Below are positions 1 to 12,183 of a stretch of DNA of 64,000 nt, one piece after another. The stretch's first letter is position 1. Each line of letters begins with the position of its first letter. A program made the position numbers and the translations under genes. Source of the DNA: Siphonodentalium dalli (Eukaryota > Mollusca > Scaphopoda > Gadilida > Siphonodentaliidae); assembly GCA_032622095.1 (NCBI GenBank), contig CP136061.1:251669582-251733581 (forward strand). Reading direction: 5' to 3'. Below the pieces are notes generated by a model. The model saw nothing but the letters and a program-made list of their open reading frames with translations. It ran no database searches and had not been told where the DNA came from.

Positions 1-82
1 CAATTTCACAGTAAAGTATAAACATATGACAAAATGTCTTGTTTAGCTAGTAACTAATGTAGACGTGTTGATCATTTTTACA

Positions 83-263
83 TCTGAATCATATAGAAAT
101 CTTGAATTTGTGCTGATTTAAATTTTCATAGCTTCAAAATATTAATAAACGTGCAGACCCAAATAAGCACTGTGCAGGGGGGGGGGGGGTGGGGGGGGGA
201 TTTCCCAAGAAAAATAATAAACGTGGATGCAACTGGTGCATGCATATTTATTTGGAGCCCAAG
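83..263 (+). repeat. Dispersed repeat, copy 1 (inverted partner near 62.7 kb)
   Basis: This stretch matches the reverse complement of 62668-62822. Shared blocks include the text around 'gtgctgatttaaattttcat', 'cactgtgcagggg', 'atttcccaagaaaa' and 'tttatttggagccc'. The copies differ by small indels and by the length of a G run. No protein match is seen, so the element class is unknown. Confidence 0.75.
177..199. repeat. Poly-G run interrupted by one T
   Basis: Thirteen Gs, one T and nine Gs. The inverted copy near 62.72 kb has a run of only about eight, so the tract has expanded or contracted since the copies separated. It could form a G-quadruplex. Confidence 0.9.
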
Positions 264-1370
264 AGTAAAGAGGTGGAGGTGAATGTTACATGTAAGTTGT
301 TATTAACGAAATGGAACGATGCCTTTAATAGGTTCCACCAGCAATAAGTCGCGACTTCTTTATATTGGCCTGACAGATTGGTTTTTGTTGGCGTCATGCC
401 TGTCGACCATTATGATGGCCACATATATTGTCATATAACAGCGATTTACGATCTGTCTTGTTGGCTCATAATATAAATTAAGAAAGTGGCCTTGTGTTCG
501 TTCCTTGCGTAAAAAAATATTTTTTAGTACAAACGTCCTCATTGATTGTGTCCCTCGACTCCTTGTGTAATTGGTCAAGTAACTTACATGTATGTATATG
601 TACAGACCACTCACAAATTTCTTAGAAAAGCGACCACATGTTCGAATCTACTTTGCGATTTTGGAGCAACGCATTTGTAAATGCGTTCATATTTTAACAC
701 ATTTACCTTGATTTATTCACAAACAAATGTCTTGATGCAGGCCTTAAAATCCATCAGATTTTTGGCAATAATCAAAATGTTAGTGTTTCACTTTCTACAG
801 GGAATCAAGACTTTTTACTAGAATCAAAATGAGAATCATGATTCTCAGATTCTGATTATAAAACAATTAATGTCAACAGTGTTTATTTATGTTTATTCCA
901 TTTTGAATGGAAAACTACATCATGAATGTCCGATTCCGAACATATACATGTACACCAGGAGTGGGAAAATAACACAGAATTATTCAGATGTGAATTTAAA
1001 TTAAACAAAATTATAACTAAAATTGCAAAATACACTATCGTATCGTTATTTGGGTGTTCATACTAGTATACTTTTTCGGCGCAATGATCGGTAATTTCAA
1101 TGCGACTGCGATTATTCCCAATGCAGTGCATTTAATTTAAATGTTGTCATTAAGGCATTTACAAAGTGGCGTGACACAATGCACCCTCAATGCATTTTAA
1201 ATGCAACAACCGCATTTCATTGATCCACGTTGTAAAGGACATTTATTTTTAGAATACATGTATGTACGTGTATATAACCACAAGAATAAAGAACAAATCA
1301 ACTGTTTTTATTACTTTGTAAACCTCTGATGTTTCCCATACAGTATACATTTGTATATTATAAACCATGT
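264..1370. other. AT-rich spacer, no gene seen
   Basis: About 1.1 kb of AT-rich sequence. Only short open frames occur, the longest being 84 codons on the minus strand (360-614), with no recognisable domain. Nothing else was supported by eye. Confidence 0.5.
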
Positions 1371-1591
1371 TACAGTAATTCTAGAGCTAATTAATCGACT
1401 CCTTAACTACAGCAGAATTATGGGTAACTTTTCAGGATTTAGTCCGAAATATGGCTTGTTGCCATTCATCGGAAAGCTCTCACCGAGAGCTTTCCGATGA
1501 ATGGCATCAACCCATATTTCCGACTAAATCCTGAAAAGTTACCCATAATTCTGCTGTAGTTAAGGAGTCGATTAATTAGAGCATTACTGTA
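1371..1591. mobile_element. Long palindromic MITE, copy 1 (TA target)
   Basis: A nearly perfect inverted repeat. The left arm runs from CAGTAAT through 'taattaatcgactcctta' and 'ggatttagtc', turns over at about 1483 inside 'gagagctttcc', and returns to ATTACTG. Both ends are flanked by TA, the Tc1/mariner-type target duplication, and the ends start with CAGT as many Tc1-like ends do. There is no transposase frame, so it is non-autonomous. A second copy lies at 3090-3258. Confidence 0.85.
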
Positions 1592-3089
1592 TATCCTCTA
1601 TAACTGTTTATTCAACATCACGTGCTGCAATCCATAAATGCGGTTCAGATTTTGATGTCCGGTTCAACATTATTATCATATGGTTTGATAGCAGAAATAC
1701 TCAGTTTGGAATGTTATACCATACAAGTTTTACGAGTTGCTCTTGCTCAAGAATGGATAAATTTATAAACCTGATTTTTGGCGCATTAGTTAGAATTATA
1801 TTTTTGCACAAGAACACACCACAAATATCGAACTGGACATCAAAAGCAGAACCGGATTGTATCGATTGCATAAACATAAGAAGTTGGTCACTGACCGACA
1901 ATTGCTATTCTCTGGTGTGGTTTATAGGACTAACGTATGCAATGCCGACTTAAAAATAAAAATTCACATAAACATCGCATGAGGCGGTCTATCCACAAAC
2001 TCAGGTATTCGGTAATTCCAAATGTATGAACTATCACCATGATATCCCGGTATATCATTGTCAGGACTGTTTGTACAAAAGGTTGTTATTCTACTATGCA
2101 TAATTTTGCTATATCATTGTACTCGGACTGTATTGCAATGTAATATATCAGTACATGTACCGGTATACTGGGTGCACATTATATACATGTAGGCCTACTT
2201 TCACTTTAGTACATGTATGTGTCATAAAAGACTCATGTTGTTAAATTGAAAAAAAACATTTGTGAAAACAGAGAGAATACATGTACATGTGCCGGTACTA
2301 TATACCTCTTTGTGTGCTGTACTACCGGTACTATTCATGTACATGTACTACACTACAATAAGAGAAATTTTAATTGATTCTGCTGCCCTTGTGCCACAGG
2401 CCTCAAACACGCCAAACAAGTATCTGTAGCCAGGCCCACCAGTACCAGGCTACTAGTAAATGAAGTACTGAAAGTGTCACATCATTAATCGAGCCCAATC
2501 TTAGTTATACTAGTCTCTTGTGTAGTTTGGGTTACTATTAATAAGATATTTAATGAATGTTTGGAATGTATGGTAGCATTCTTACCTGGATCAACATATG
2601 CCATGCACAACGCTGGTCATCATATCATCACCGCTGTTGGCAGTAAACCGCTCATCGGGCTATAACAGTTAGAGTTTTCCATACCAGGGCTAATCTAATC
2701 AGTTAAAATTAGTCATTTTAGAGGGAATACCAACCAGTGGAAGACGTACAAAAAGTCATGTATATTCAGATATCAGTTTTCGAGAAAAAACCCATCTTAG
2801 TCGAGCGGACTTAGAATATCGGGGTAAACTTAAATTTCATTCAGCAACACTTTCACAGCAGAATATAAAAATAGTACATTATAATCACTTACAGTACATG
2901 TACATGTAGCCCAAGTGCAGTGCTAGCCTATATTATATACTACCAAAACTTTTGGTCAGTTTCTCGATGACTGACACTTGTAAACGCTTGAACGGGTACT
3001 ATATAGTACATGTACATGTACATGTGTACCGTATGTGAATTAAAGATCTTATTAGTGACACAACAGGAGGCTAGACATACATTTGTAAC
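1592..3089. other. Spacer with ACATGTA-type palindromic microsatellites
   Basis: No gene recognised. It holds several short runs of alternating TACATG units, for example near 2150-2350 and 2895-2910, plus scattered 'ccggtac' motifs. Two opposite-strand open frames at 1701-1953 (66 and 80 codons) overlap and look fortuitous. Confidence 0.5.
3006..3029. repeat. (TACATG)n palindromic microsatellite
   Basis: Four direct units of tacatg ending in tgtac. It is the clearest of many such stretches in the first 7 kb. Confidence 0.8.
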
Positions 3090-3258
3090 TACAGTAATGC
3101 TCTAATTAATCGACTCCTTAACCACAGCAGAATTACGGGTATTAAACTCGGGGAGAGCTTTCCGATGAATGGCAACAAGCCATATATCCGACTAAATCCT
3201 GAAAGTTACACATAATTCTGCTGTGGTTAAGGGGTCGATTTCTTAGGGCACTACTGTA
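3090..3258. mobile_element. Long palindromic MITE, copy 2 (TA target)
   Basis: Same family as 1371-1591. It starts TA-CAGTAATGCTCTAATT and ends in CACTACTG-TA, with the shared inner blocks 'cagcagaatta' and 'gagagctttccgatgaatgg'. It is about 50 bp shorter than copy 1 because part of the left arm is missing, so the hairpin is asymmetric. A fainter relic of the same end appears near 4015-4045. Confidence 0.8.
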
Positions 3259-3665
3259 TCTGTTTTAGTGCACATCAAATGTATTTGTTGTCTTTCCTCT
3301 TGTAATTTGTCTTTGGTTGTGTTCGCCATTTCGATGGACAACTACATGTACTGACATCAAATGACTGAAATGAGTCAAAATTTAGCAGTGCAGCCAATTA
3401 TATAGATAAACAGAATTAAATAGCATCCAAATTCCAAATGAGCATAAATGATAAAACAAACTTTATTGAGCACTCTTTTAATACTAGTAATTACAGCTAC
3501 AATGAAAGCACCTAATAAAAATTCTAAGTTTGGTAAAACTGTCTGTATACAAAGTTTATCTGGCCGTGATGAATAAAACCTATAAATGGGATCATATACA
3601 TGTATGTTAGATATCATTACATGATTATTTGAAAACACATATCCGTATGGAAAACAAACTATTTT
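3259..3665. other. Short spacer, no gene supported
   Basis: About 400 bp of AT-rich sequence. It holds one 100-codon minus-strand open frame (3375-3677) whose translation has no recognisable domain and runs into the adjacent hairpin element. Confidence 0.4.
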
Positions 3666-3806
3666 ACCACTGGCCAAGTGGTCCTGCTAATATGCTATGA
3701 TGCTGGTGGTCCTGCTGAATTGCTATGATGCGGGTAGTGCAATTCATAGCAATTAAGCAGGACCCAACCGCATCATAGCACATTAGCAGGAACACTTGAA
3801 CAGGGT
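3666..3806. mobile_element. Short TIR hairpin element, unexpanded relative of the 44-kb minisatellite element
   Basis: The left end has an AAGTGGTCCTGCTAATATGC-type arm and the right end has its complement ending in 'aacacttg'. Between them lies a single 'gctggtggtcctgctgaatt' unit and its inverted partner. The arms match the ends of the element at 44306-45357, which carries about 21 tandem copies of the same 28-bp unit. Confidence 0.8.
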
Positions 3807-4397
3807 ATATTTACAGTGTCAAATCGAATGGGCATCTTTTAACAATATTTTTGAACAATTTCCTAGAAGTGTTCGAAAATTGAGAACTGAATTTAAATTT
3901 TTTTTTATGAGGTTTCGATTGAAAAATTTCTAACTTAGCTCATCAGGATTAACATTGTCGCACAGCTATATTCTCTTTCCCAACAAAGTCTATAGAACAT
4001 ACATGTAAAATTACAGCTATGCTTTAATTAATCAACTCGCCTTATATTACTCGGGTATTACTGCAGTATTCAGGCGTGTTCATGCGATCAACCGCAGTCA
4101 GTTATACTGCCGCAGAATGTGGTCCACCTCACATTTGCAGTTAGGCTGTATTTTTCATGCGATGTTTATATGAATTTTGTTTTAAAATTGACATTGTAAT
4201 CACACCAGAATTTTTTTTTATTGTTTCAAAATGTCTAGATAGAATTCAGAATTTTTGTGGTAAAAACAATTAACTTGGTTATCACAGTTAACACATATTA
4301 CTGTGGTAAGATTACCAGCGGATACCGCATGTCAACAGGGACTGCATGCTCTAATTAATTATCAGGTTTAACATGTTTATACTGGATACAGTTCATT

Positions 4398-5341
4398 TTA
4401 AAGGTACTCAATCCGGTTCGATGATACCCATATAATCAGATTCCAACATCATACATTTGTATTTAGAAAGGCTGCTTCAGTTACGTTATCAGAATTGATT
4501 AATTGCCCTAAAATAATGCTAACCACTGTCAACTAAAGTATACAATTGCCTGACATATGTTATTTATCAACATGTTGTTCTACAAAATTTGGCCTTATTA
4601 TCAACAGAAAGCCTCTTGATTTTAGAGTTATCCATCTTCATCTGAAATTTGGTCCGAGACCGTGGGCCACTATTAATTCTTGATCGTGAAAAATAGTATA
4701 TTTCAAAAATTGATATCTAATAACTCTGAGCTTTGATAGGTGGTGGGTTCCTCGACTCGTACCAAATATCTTTTACCCCCCCAAGTCCAAATAAAGAGTA
4801 ATGTGCGAGCATTAATTCAGGGGGCCCTTAATCAGATTATGCATCTTTAAATTCAAATACAGTTTAAAGATGCATAATCCGATTAAGTGCCCCTCATTTG
4901 CTATTTACATATACATGTATATGGAATCGGGGGGGGGGGGTAAAAATATTTTAATCAAGTCGAGGGACCCACCTACATGTATCAAAGCTCAGAGTTATTA
5001 GATATCAATTTTTGAAATTTTAATATTTATCACCATCGATACTTAATAGTGGCCCAGAAAAATTTGACGAGCCAACGGTCTCAGACCAAATTGCGGATGA
5101 AGATGGATAACTCTAAAATGAAGAGGCTTTGTGTTGATAATAAGGTCAAACTTCGTCGAACAGCATGTTGATAAATATAACGTATCAGGCGATTTTATAC
5201 TATACATGTAGTTGACAGTGGTTAGCATTATTTTTGGGCAATTAATCGATTCTGATATTACTGAAGCAGCATTTCTAAAAAAAATGTTGTTGTTGGAATC
5301 TAATTATATGGGGACCATCGAATCTGATTGAGCACCTTTAA
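4398..5341. mobile_element. Foldback element with TTAA target sites (inverted dimer)
   Basis: It is flanked by TTAA on both sides, with ends AGGTACTCAATC and its complement GATTGAGCACCT. Both halves match the right half of the related element at 24621-25066, so this copy is two right halves joined head to head. The turn-over is near 4856 around 'catctttaaattcaaatac'. TTAA target sites are typical of piggyBac-type transposition. No transposase frame is present. Confidence 0.85.
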
Positions 5342-5368
5342 TAGTTAGCTATATGAGTTATATACACA

Positions 5369-5762
5369 TAAGGCGACACCAATTTTTAAGTCCGGTTTAC
5401 GAACACCTCCTACAACTTTTTTTCCATTTCATGAATTTTTTTTTTACTTTTTTGTCCCAATTTTTTTTACACGCGTACTGATTTTCATGTGCTGTCGCAT
5501 CCGGTTCTGCTTATGATCATTTGCAGATCCATATTTTCATGTATTTCATGACAAGAAATGTCTTGTTTGGTTCAGAATTTCATTCGAAAAGTTTTTTTTC
5601 ACAATTTTTGTAAAATTTATGTAAAATTTCAAGATTTACTTGATATAAATTGGGGGGGACAATTTTTTTTATTTTTATTTTTTTCCCCTCCTGCATCTAC
5701 TTTTTTTCTCCCCACATCAGCCCACATGTTCGTAAACCAGACTTAAAAATTGGTGTCGCCTA
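5369..5762. mobile_element. TIR element of about 395 bp
   Basis: Inverted ends of about 36 bp: AGGCGACACC followed by 'aatttttaagtc' and 'ggtttacgaaca' on the left, and the complement on the right. TA flanks both ends. The inside is rich in T runs and has no coding signal. It is probably a MITE of Tc1/mariner target type. Confidence 0.8.
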
Positions 5763-5790
5763 ATAGACATTTAAACTTTGAAAATTGTAG

Positions 5791-6015
5791 GTTTCCGGAT
5801 GATAACTTCAGTTTGTGTGATCATATCTGAACCAAATGTGGTATGTAAGTTTATCAGACCAAAATACAGGTCAAGTTCGAATATAGGTGTGCTCCGCTCA
5901 TTTTTGCGAGAGTTATGGCCCTTTTTCGACTTAGAATCGTGTTAATTTCTGGTTTCCGCATCATAATTTTAGTTTGTGTGATCAAATCTGAATCAAATTT
6001 GGTATGATAGTTTAT
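5791..6015 (+). repeat. Diverged direct repeat, two units
   Basis: The block starting 'gtttccgg' at 5791 and continuing through 'agtttgtgtgatca', 'atctga' and 'ggtatg' recurs from 5952 with about 80 percent visual similarity. The spacing is about 161 bp. It is probably an internal repeat of an unrecognised dispersed element. Confidence 0.6.
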
Positions 6016-7354
6016 TATCCACCATTTCATGGGACACTGGTTGGATTGTTCTGAAATGTAGTATCGGATTTAGGGGACCTTGATATATTTTTCAGACAAG
6101 CTGATGCCCCAAAGAAGCCACTTTTTCTCACATTTGCTGAAATAGTATCCAAAACATCAACATATCAAGAGCCATTAGACTGAATTAGATAGAAATATAT
6201 CACTTGGGTCTGTTTAAGCTGGAAAATACTCAAATTTTTTTTAATTTTCTGCTATTATATCTGCATACTAGCCTTTTTGCTGAATCGTGAATGCCGGTTA
6301 TATTGCCGTGTGAAATCCTAGTACCAGATAACATTGGGTATGTACATGTATATAGCATACCACCTGAAAATGGCTTGAATATCACATACCAAAGCGGGGT
6401 GGGGGTGTGTGTGACACCCTCCTTGATCATAGTCTATTCTACAGGGTATGTTAACTGTTTCGAGTTGGTGCAATTAATGTGATTGTTTAATCTCTACCAT
6501 CTGAAATCTATTTATAGCATATTTTGCTATCTGATCAATATTGCTACTTAGTACTGATATAAAACAGGATAAAGATGGGGTGTCTCTTTCCCGAATGTTC
6601 TGTTTACATGTACATTTGGGGGTTTATGAGTCAAATAATATCAGACAACATGTCCTTCTAACACTAAGAAATAATATGTTCTTATGAACCAGGACAAAAT
6701 ATGACTATTTCTGGAGCATTACAGCACATTATTACAAATCTATATTTGTAAGCAGTAAGATAATGACAGGAAACATGTCCTCAGACTAAGAAATAATTTT
6801 TTGGTGTGTATTTCACACCACAGCTCATGTGTATACTCACATTAGTTTATGTCATTCAAAGGGAGAAACCCATTTAGAAAGTTTAAATGAGACAAAACTA
6901 CCTCACTGTAGATGTAGTTGCAAGGTACAACATGTACATGTATTCTGGTAAATGACAATGGAACTAAAATAATGATTTTTGTGTCCACCGGTATGTCATG
7001 TACCGGTACTAGTATACATTGCAACTACATGTACATGTAACTTGCCTAACATACCATATACATGTATGAAGAGGGACTTTGCAAGTGTTTTTTAATCAAA
7101 ATTTTAACCCAACTCTTGTTGTCAGTAAGTTTTAACCCATGCAGTTTAATGAGTTTATATATTTATATATTACATGTGTTTCTATACATGTATTTTATCT
7201 TTAGTTAGTTTGTTGTCCTTGAATAAACTTGTATTGCTGCACAATCAGTTTCCTTAATGTTCTATTATACTAAAACAACTCCATTGATAACAATACCCCT
7301 GCATCCCATCAAAATCTACTTCATTGCCATCCTCATCATTTCACTTTGGTATCC
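6016..7354. other. Spacer, no gene supported
   Basis: It contains two overlapping opposite-strand short frames at 6230-6482 and several TACATG and CCGGTAC stretches near 6930-7065. No domain, exon structure or repeat family was recognised. Confidence 0.4.
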
Positions 7355-7572
7355 CCACCCAGGTGTACCTTGGTGTTATTCACCCAGGTGTTCCTTGGTG
7401 TTTCCTACCCATGTGTACCTTGGTGTTTTCTTACCCAGGTGTACCTTGGTGTTTTCTTACCCAGGTGTACCTTGGTGTTTTCTTACCCAGGTGTACCTTG
7501 GTGTTTTCCTGCCCAGGTGTACCTTGGTGTTTCCTTACCTGGGTGTACCTTGGGGTTTTCTAACCCAGGTGC
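7355..7572 (+). repeat. 26-bp minisatellite, left arm of an inverted array
   Basis: Eight to nine units of about 26 bp with core CCCAGGTGTACCTTGGTGTT and a variable 'ttctta' linker. Starts at 7435, 7461, 7487, 7513 and 7539 show an exact 26-bp period. The array is stop-free in several frames on both strands because of its simple composition. The apparent proteins it yields are artefacts. Confidence 0.95.
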
Positions 7573-7589
7573 ATCTCAATGGGAAATCC

Positions 7590-8064
7590 ACCTGGGTAAG
7601 AAAACACCAAGGTACACCGGCGTAAAAAAAAACACCAAGGTATACCTGGGTTGGAAACATCAAGGTATACCTGGGTGGGGAACACCCAGGTAGGAAACAC
7701 CAGGGTACACCTGGGTGAATAACACCAAGGTACACCTGGGTGGGAAACATCCAGGTAGGAAACACCAGGGTACACCTGGGTGAATAACACCAAGGTACAC
7801 CTGGGTGGGAAACACCCAGGTAGGAAACACCAGGGTACACCTGGGTGAATAACACCAAGGTACACCTGGGTGGGAAACACCCAGGTAGGAAACACCAGGG
7901 TACACCTGGGTGAATAACACCAAGGTAACCTGGATGGGAAACACCCAGGTAGGAAACACCAGGGTACACCTGGGTAAATAACACCATGGTACACCTGGGT
8001 GGGGAAACACCCAGGTAGGAAACACCAGGGTAGACCTGGGTGGGAAACACCCAGGTTTACCCAT
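7590..8064 (-). repeat. 65-bp higher-order minisatellite, right arm of the inverted array
   Basis: The same core in the opposite orientation (ACACCAAGGTACACCTGGG), organised as a 65-bp unit. 'tacacctgggtgaat' begins at 7706, 7771, 7836 and 7901, then at 7965 and 8031 with 64 and 66 bp steps. Each unit holds two direct and one inverted CACCTGGGT-like core. Degenerate cores continue to about 8210. Confidence 0.95.
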
Positions 8065-8227
8065 ACCAGGGTTTTTATCCAGTTTCAGGTGGGTAAATCA
8101 TGGTAAAACCCAGGTTTCGCGGGGTCTTGATGGTTGGTGGATGTCTTGGTAGATAGATTTTTACCTGGGTTTCGGCCCAAAAAACCTGGGTGGATTTACC
8201 CAGGTACATTTTTATATGGGAGAGGCT

Positions 8228-8274
8228 GAATTTAGTGATGCTAACTCGCTATGTGGGATAGCGTCACTAAATTC
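8228..8274. repeat. Short hairpin
   Basis: The inverted arms start GAATTTAGTGA and end TCACTAAATTC, about 20 bp each with few mismatches, around a loop 'atgtgggat'. Confidence 0.7.
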
Positions 8275-11185
8275 ACCCTCTGAGGACCTCATTCTGCAAA
8301 TGACAGACACACTGAATTCAGGCTTGGTTGGAAGAATAAAGTGTTATCACTTGCTTAGGTGAATCCTCCATTGTTCACCCGGGCTCAAATATAAGAAGCA
8401 GAATCTATTTTTAGTATATGGCTCCAGTCGGGCAATTCCTAAAATAAAAATAACAACAATGCGGTGCCAAATCCCAGGTGTGATAACTTAACAAAACTAA
8501 TTTTAAAGTCAACTTGAATACATACGATAAGTAGGTTTATTTTTTATTTTTTTGGCTTTCTAAAAACGTACATGCACTCAAAATAACAAAAATACTGTTA
8601 TAATTCAGCTCGCATTGTCGACTGCTTATAAACAGATGCTAATCCAGAACTTTGACCTTTGCCGATGGGTTGTGTATAATTAAGGAATCGAACCCAATAG
8701 GACTGAGATTCCCCGAAATCGGCCATTTTGCGCTCGCCACCAAGTGATTTCGGTTACAAATTTCGCTTATATGATTTTCTTTGTTCCGCCGTCTCGTGTA
8801 GACCATTCAGGTGCGACACGGGTCAATGTGGTCACATATTCCCATACAGCATGCTCTAACGAGCCATGCTGATAACATATGTGGGAAGAGCGAAACAGCG
8901 CGCAGTTTTCTTCAGATTAGTAAATCAAATTTCATTATGGTCTATTGTCAAGACACATAATGAGGTGTGACACGTTGAGATGCAATTGTTGAAGCGACGT
9001 CACGTTTCATTACAAATAATATCGGATTTCGATTAGATATTCAGCATTTCAGTTACAGTTATTATTTTTGTCGCTCATTAGTACACACGTACATAAATTT
9101 CGCTGGGTTGATGCCTAGCTTGGTGATTACTGTCGTTTAATTTAACTAAACTTGCATTGATAAGAATGGGACCACCTCCAAAACGGACATCGATTTCACG
9201 AACGAGAAAACATGAAACTGAAAAACAAATTAATTTACCGAGAAATATGTGAATACAATTATATTGTCACCATCAGCTCTCGAAATGACAAAAACAGGTT
9301 CAGATTGTGTCACATCGGGGAATATGATTGTGTCACATCGGGTAATATGATTGGGCCCCGTGGCGTTCTTGTTTGCGGGATAATCCCGACGTATGTTAAA
9401 GTTATGTCTCGCAAAACTGTTCACAATACCAGTGGACGCTGTGTTCTGACTTCTCTTCTGTAAAAGGCTGGCCACCAGAGGCGAGATGTACGAAGCTTAT
9501 GCATTATCACCCCCGTGGTCGTGGTATCGCCAACTCGGAAGGTATTGCCAATCCAGACCAGGCGGTTTTGATACATGAACATATCTTCCCTCAGATGAAT
9601 CTATATATCTCCCAGTTGAATGGTGATATCCACTATCCAAAACATAATTTCGTAAAGCGGAATTTTCCCTCAATGGGATAGCTATGCATAGCTTGCGCTC
9701 ACCCCGATAAATTTAACGGAAATTCCGGCTCATTTCCGATTTTATCATAAATAGTAGACACTTTTTGACGTTAAGTAGTTCGTTTGAAACATAATTATCA
9801 GCCGTTGACGTCAGATAATGCGTGTATCAATAGAAAAATATATGTTTAATTAACCATAAAATTGTCTAGCCTACAGAGCGGTTCGCAAAAATACTATCCG
9901 CGACCAAGTGTGGGTACCCACCATAATTTCGGGTGTCAAAGCCGCGGATCGATCCTGCGATGAGATGTCGCCAAACCGGATTTGGGATGTCAAAGATGCG
10001 TATTATATACTTCGCATTTTGACCGTGTCTGCTTGAAAATATCCCAATTATCATTCGGACAGGCCGGCACATGGACCATCAGTAAGGTGAGGGTGCATGT
10101 GCAAGGGCAAAAACGTCTATGTTTGTTTGTGTTTTATGTTCTAATTTCATATTAATAGTATAGGCTATTCTGTGTTATTCGATATTATAAGCCCGGAACT
10201 GTACAACAAATGGAAACATTAAATCAGTGTAAATCATGAGTTAGCAGGTCCCTGTTGGGAGTGTTCACCTAAATTTTCTTAATGCACCCCATTTCAGGAA
10301 CTTCTATTTGCACCCCACCCTGTTAGGTTCGAGTTTTCATCAAGTTTACAACGGGCGCATTGTGTATACGTTACACCACTCAACCGAATTCCATACACTC
10401 CACCCCATGCACCAACACCCTGCCCAACCAACGCGCAATTACGAACGAATACCCGTCAACCAACATACACGTGTGTTCATACAGCGAAATACACGAGGGA
10501 AAAACCACATATATGTATTGTGTATTAATATTTATACTGTGTCATACCGAACACGTCCGGCAATAAAGAAGTTACAGGCCCATCGACATCCAGATGAGAA
10601 GACACACAGTGTGCCACACATAATATTATACATTGTGATCATACATGTATATGTATGGACGTTTAGGGTTAAAATAGAATCGTCACAATATAATCTGATG
10701 ACTCTTGAAAAAGCCAGACATGGTATGCTTTGTAGCTATACGATATATGCATATTCGATAAGATGGTTCGGTTTCATTGTCGTGTAACGGTCTACTCGAG
10801 TGGGAACGAGTCACAAAGTCTGTAAACATAACATGATTATAACAAATCGTTGATACTTCGTAGCGTTTCATCCTGCATGTGGGTTCTATATACAAACCCC
10901 AAGTATGTTAATACTAAACGAATATCCGGTTAGCTGCATGTATACGAACGACAGAATTCACTTGTCTGCATCAAGGCTTCACGTTATCATGCATTCACCT
11001 ATTTGGAATAGCTAATTTGAATGCTGAGATGGATGTTCAATTAATTTCAATTAAATTTATTCATAATAGATATGTACACAATATTTCGAACATGTTATGG
11101 ATTCATATTTCAGATGACATTCGTAGTCCAATTGATCAGTCTCACATAAAAACACGCGAAAACTCATCAGAACTCCTTAAAGGGG
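8275..11185. other. 2.9-kb low-repeat stretch, no gene confirmed
   Basis: This is one of the longer stretches without an obvious repeat. It has many short frames, including 159 codons at 10308-10787 on the plus strand. That translation is rich in His, Tyr and Thr, has no domain and overlaps other frames. A short frame from a good-context ATG at 9166 (MGPPPKRTS..., 28 codons) might be a first exon but nothing downstream supports it. A 21-bp direct duplication, 'attgtgtcacatcggg', lies at 9304-9350. Confidence 0.4.
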
Positions 11186-11550
11186 TGTGAAACACTCCGG
11201 TAGAGTGATCAAATAGAAATGGAGAATAATCTTGTTCAAAGTGGTTATTTTTACAAATATTATATCTAAATTGACAACACACATCGTCATTCTTATATAT
11301 TAATTAAATGCATTGCCTGCCGATGGCGAAATCGTTTTCGTTAGTTTATCGCCGATAGAAGCGTCCCGATTCGAGTAGTAAATATTTATAATTTAGCGTA
11401 GTTCAGACAATGTTTTCTATGGAGTGGTTCGGTCGATTTGCTTGAGATTTTCGTGATGTTAGTGGAATGCTACATTCCTCCAGTTGGCATATCACCCGAA
11501 TACTAACTTATCAGTTTCACACACCCGAACAAGTACATAATATGTCTTTA
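11186..11550 (+). repeat. Ancient dispersed repeat, copy 1 (inverted partner near 46.7 kb)
   Basis: About 365 bp match the reverse complement of 46562-46931 along their whole length, with many substitutions and small indels. Shared blocks include 'tagaaatggagaataatc', 'attcttatatattaatt' and 'atgtagcat'. The divergence suggests an old element. Neither copy has visible TIRs, a poly-A tail or a coding frame. Confidence 0.75.
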
Positions 11551-12183
11551 AGTGCTACGCATATTTACTGCACAGAAGATCCGGTTTTAGTGACATCTTG
11601 GTCCGCGACTTTGACATCTCTCTGGAACGACAGTAGTCCCTCCATATCGCGAGCATATTGAGAATGCACTAGTTTTTTTAATTCTGTTCAATCCTATGCC
11701 TCATTGACAGATTCAGCTATATACCGGCATTTGTTTTGGCAGCGTGAAAGGCCAGGAACTATACAAGTGGGTGGATGTTCTCGAAACTTGAGTGAGCAAA
11801 AGCAAAAACACCATTGAAAACATCGCAAAACAATATTAAATGGTTTGATCTGGGAGAACTGACTGACAGCGGGTGGGTAAATACTCATGCTTCGTGTGGA
11901 CGTACACATACGTTGTTCGTTGTCTGTTTTACGATGAGAAACAAACATATTCCCATATCATATACGTGAACATGACTTTTCGATTCAGTCTGGTTTAGCG
12001 ATACCTTCCGGTTTGGCGATACTGCGTACAGGGGGGGGGGGGGGGTGATTATACACAATGTGTATCCAGGGGATATAAACATGAACTAAAAACTTACTCG
12101 TTCTTTTGCAACGACAAGACATTACCGGGGTATCGGTATGTCGCGTTTTTTGGGTGGTAGTTCGTCGGTATCAGTTGATATAG

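Noticed and set aside
7257-8064. Long open frames on both strands (up to 171 codons) with repeating PGVPWC / TQVYLGV-like peptides
   Set aside because: They are translations of the 26/65-bp minisatellite in several frames at once. The repeats simply lack stops, so there is no evidence of a protein.
10308-10787. 159-codon plus-strand open frame
   Set aside because: His, Tyr and Thr-rich translation with no domain, overlapping other frames. Length alone is within what chance allows in 64 kb.
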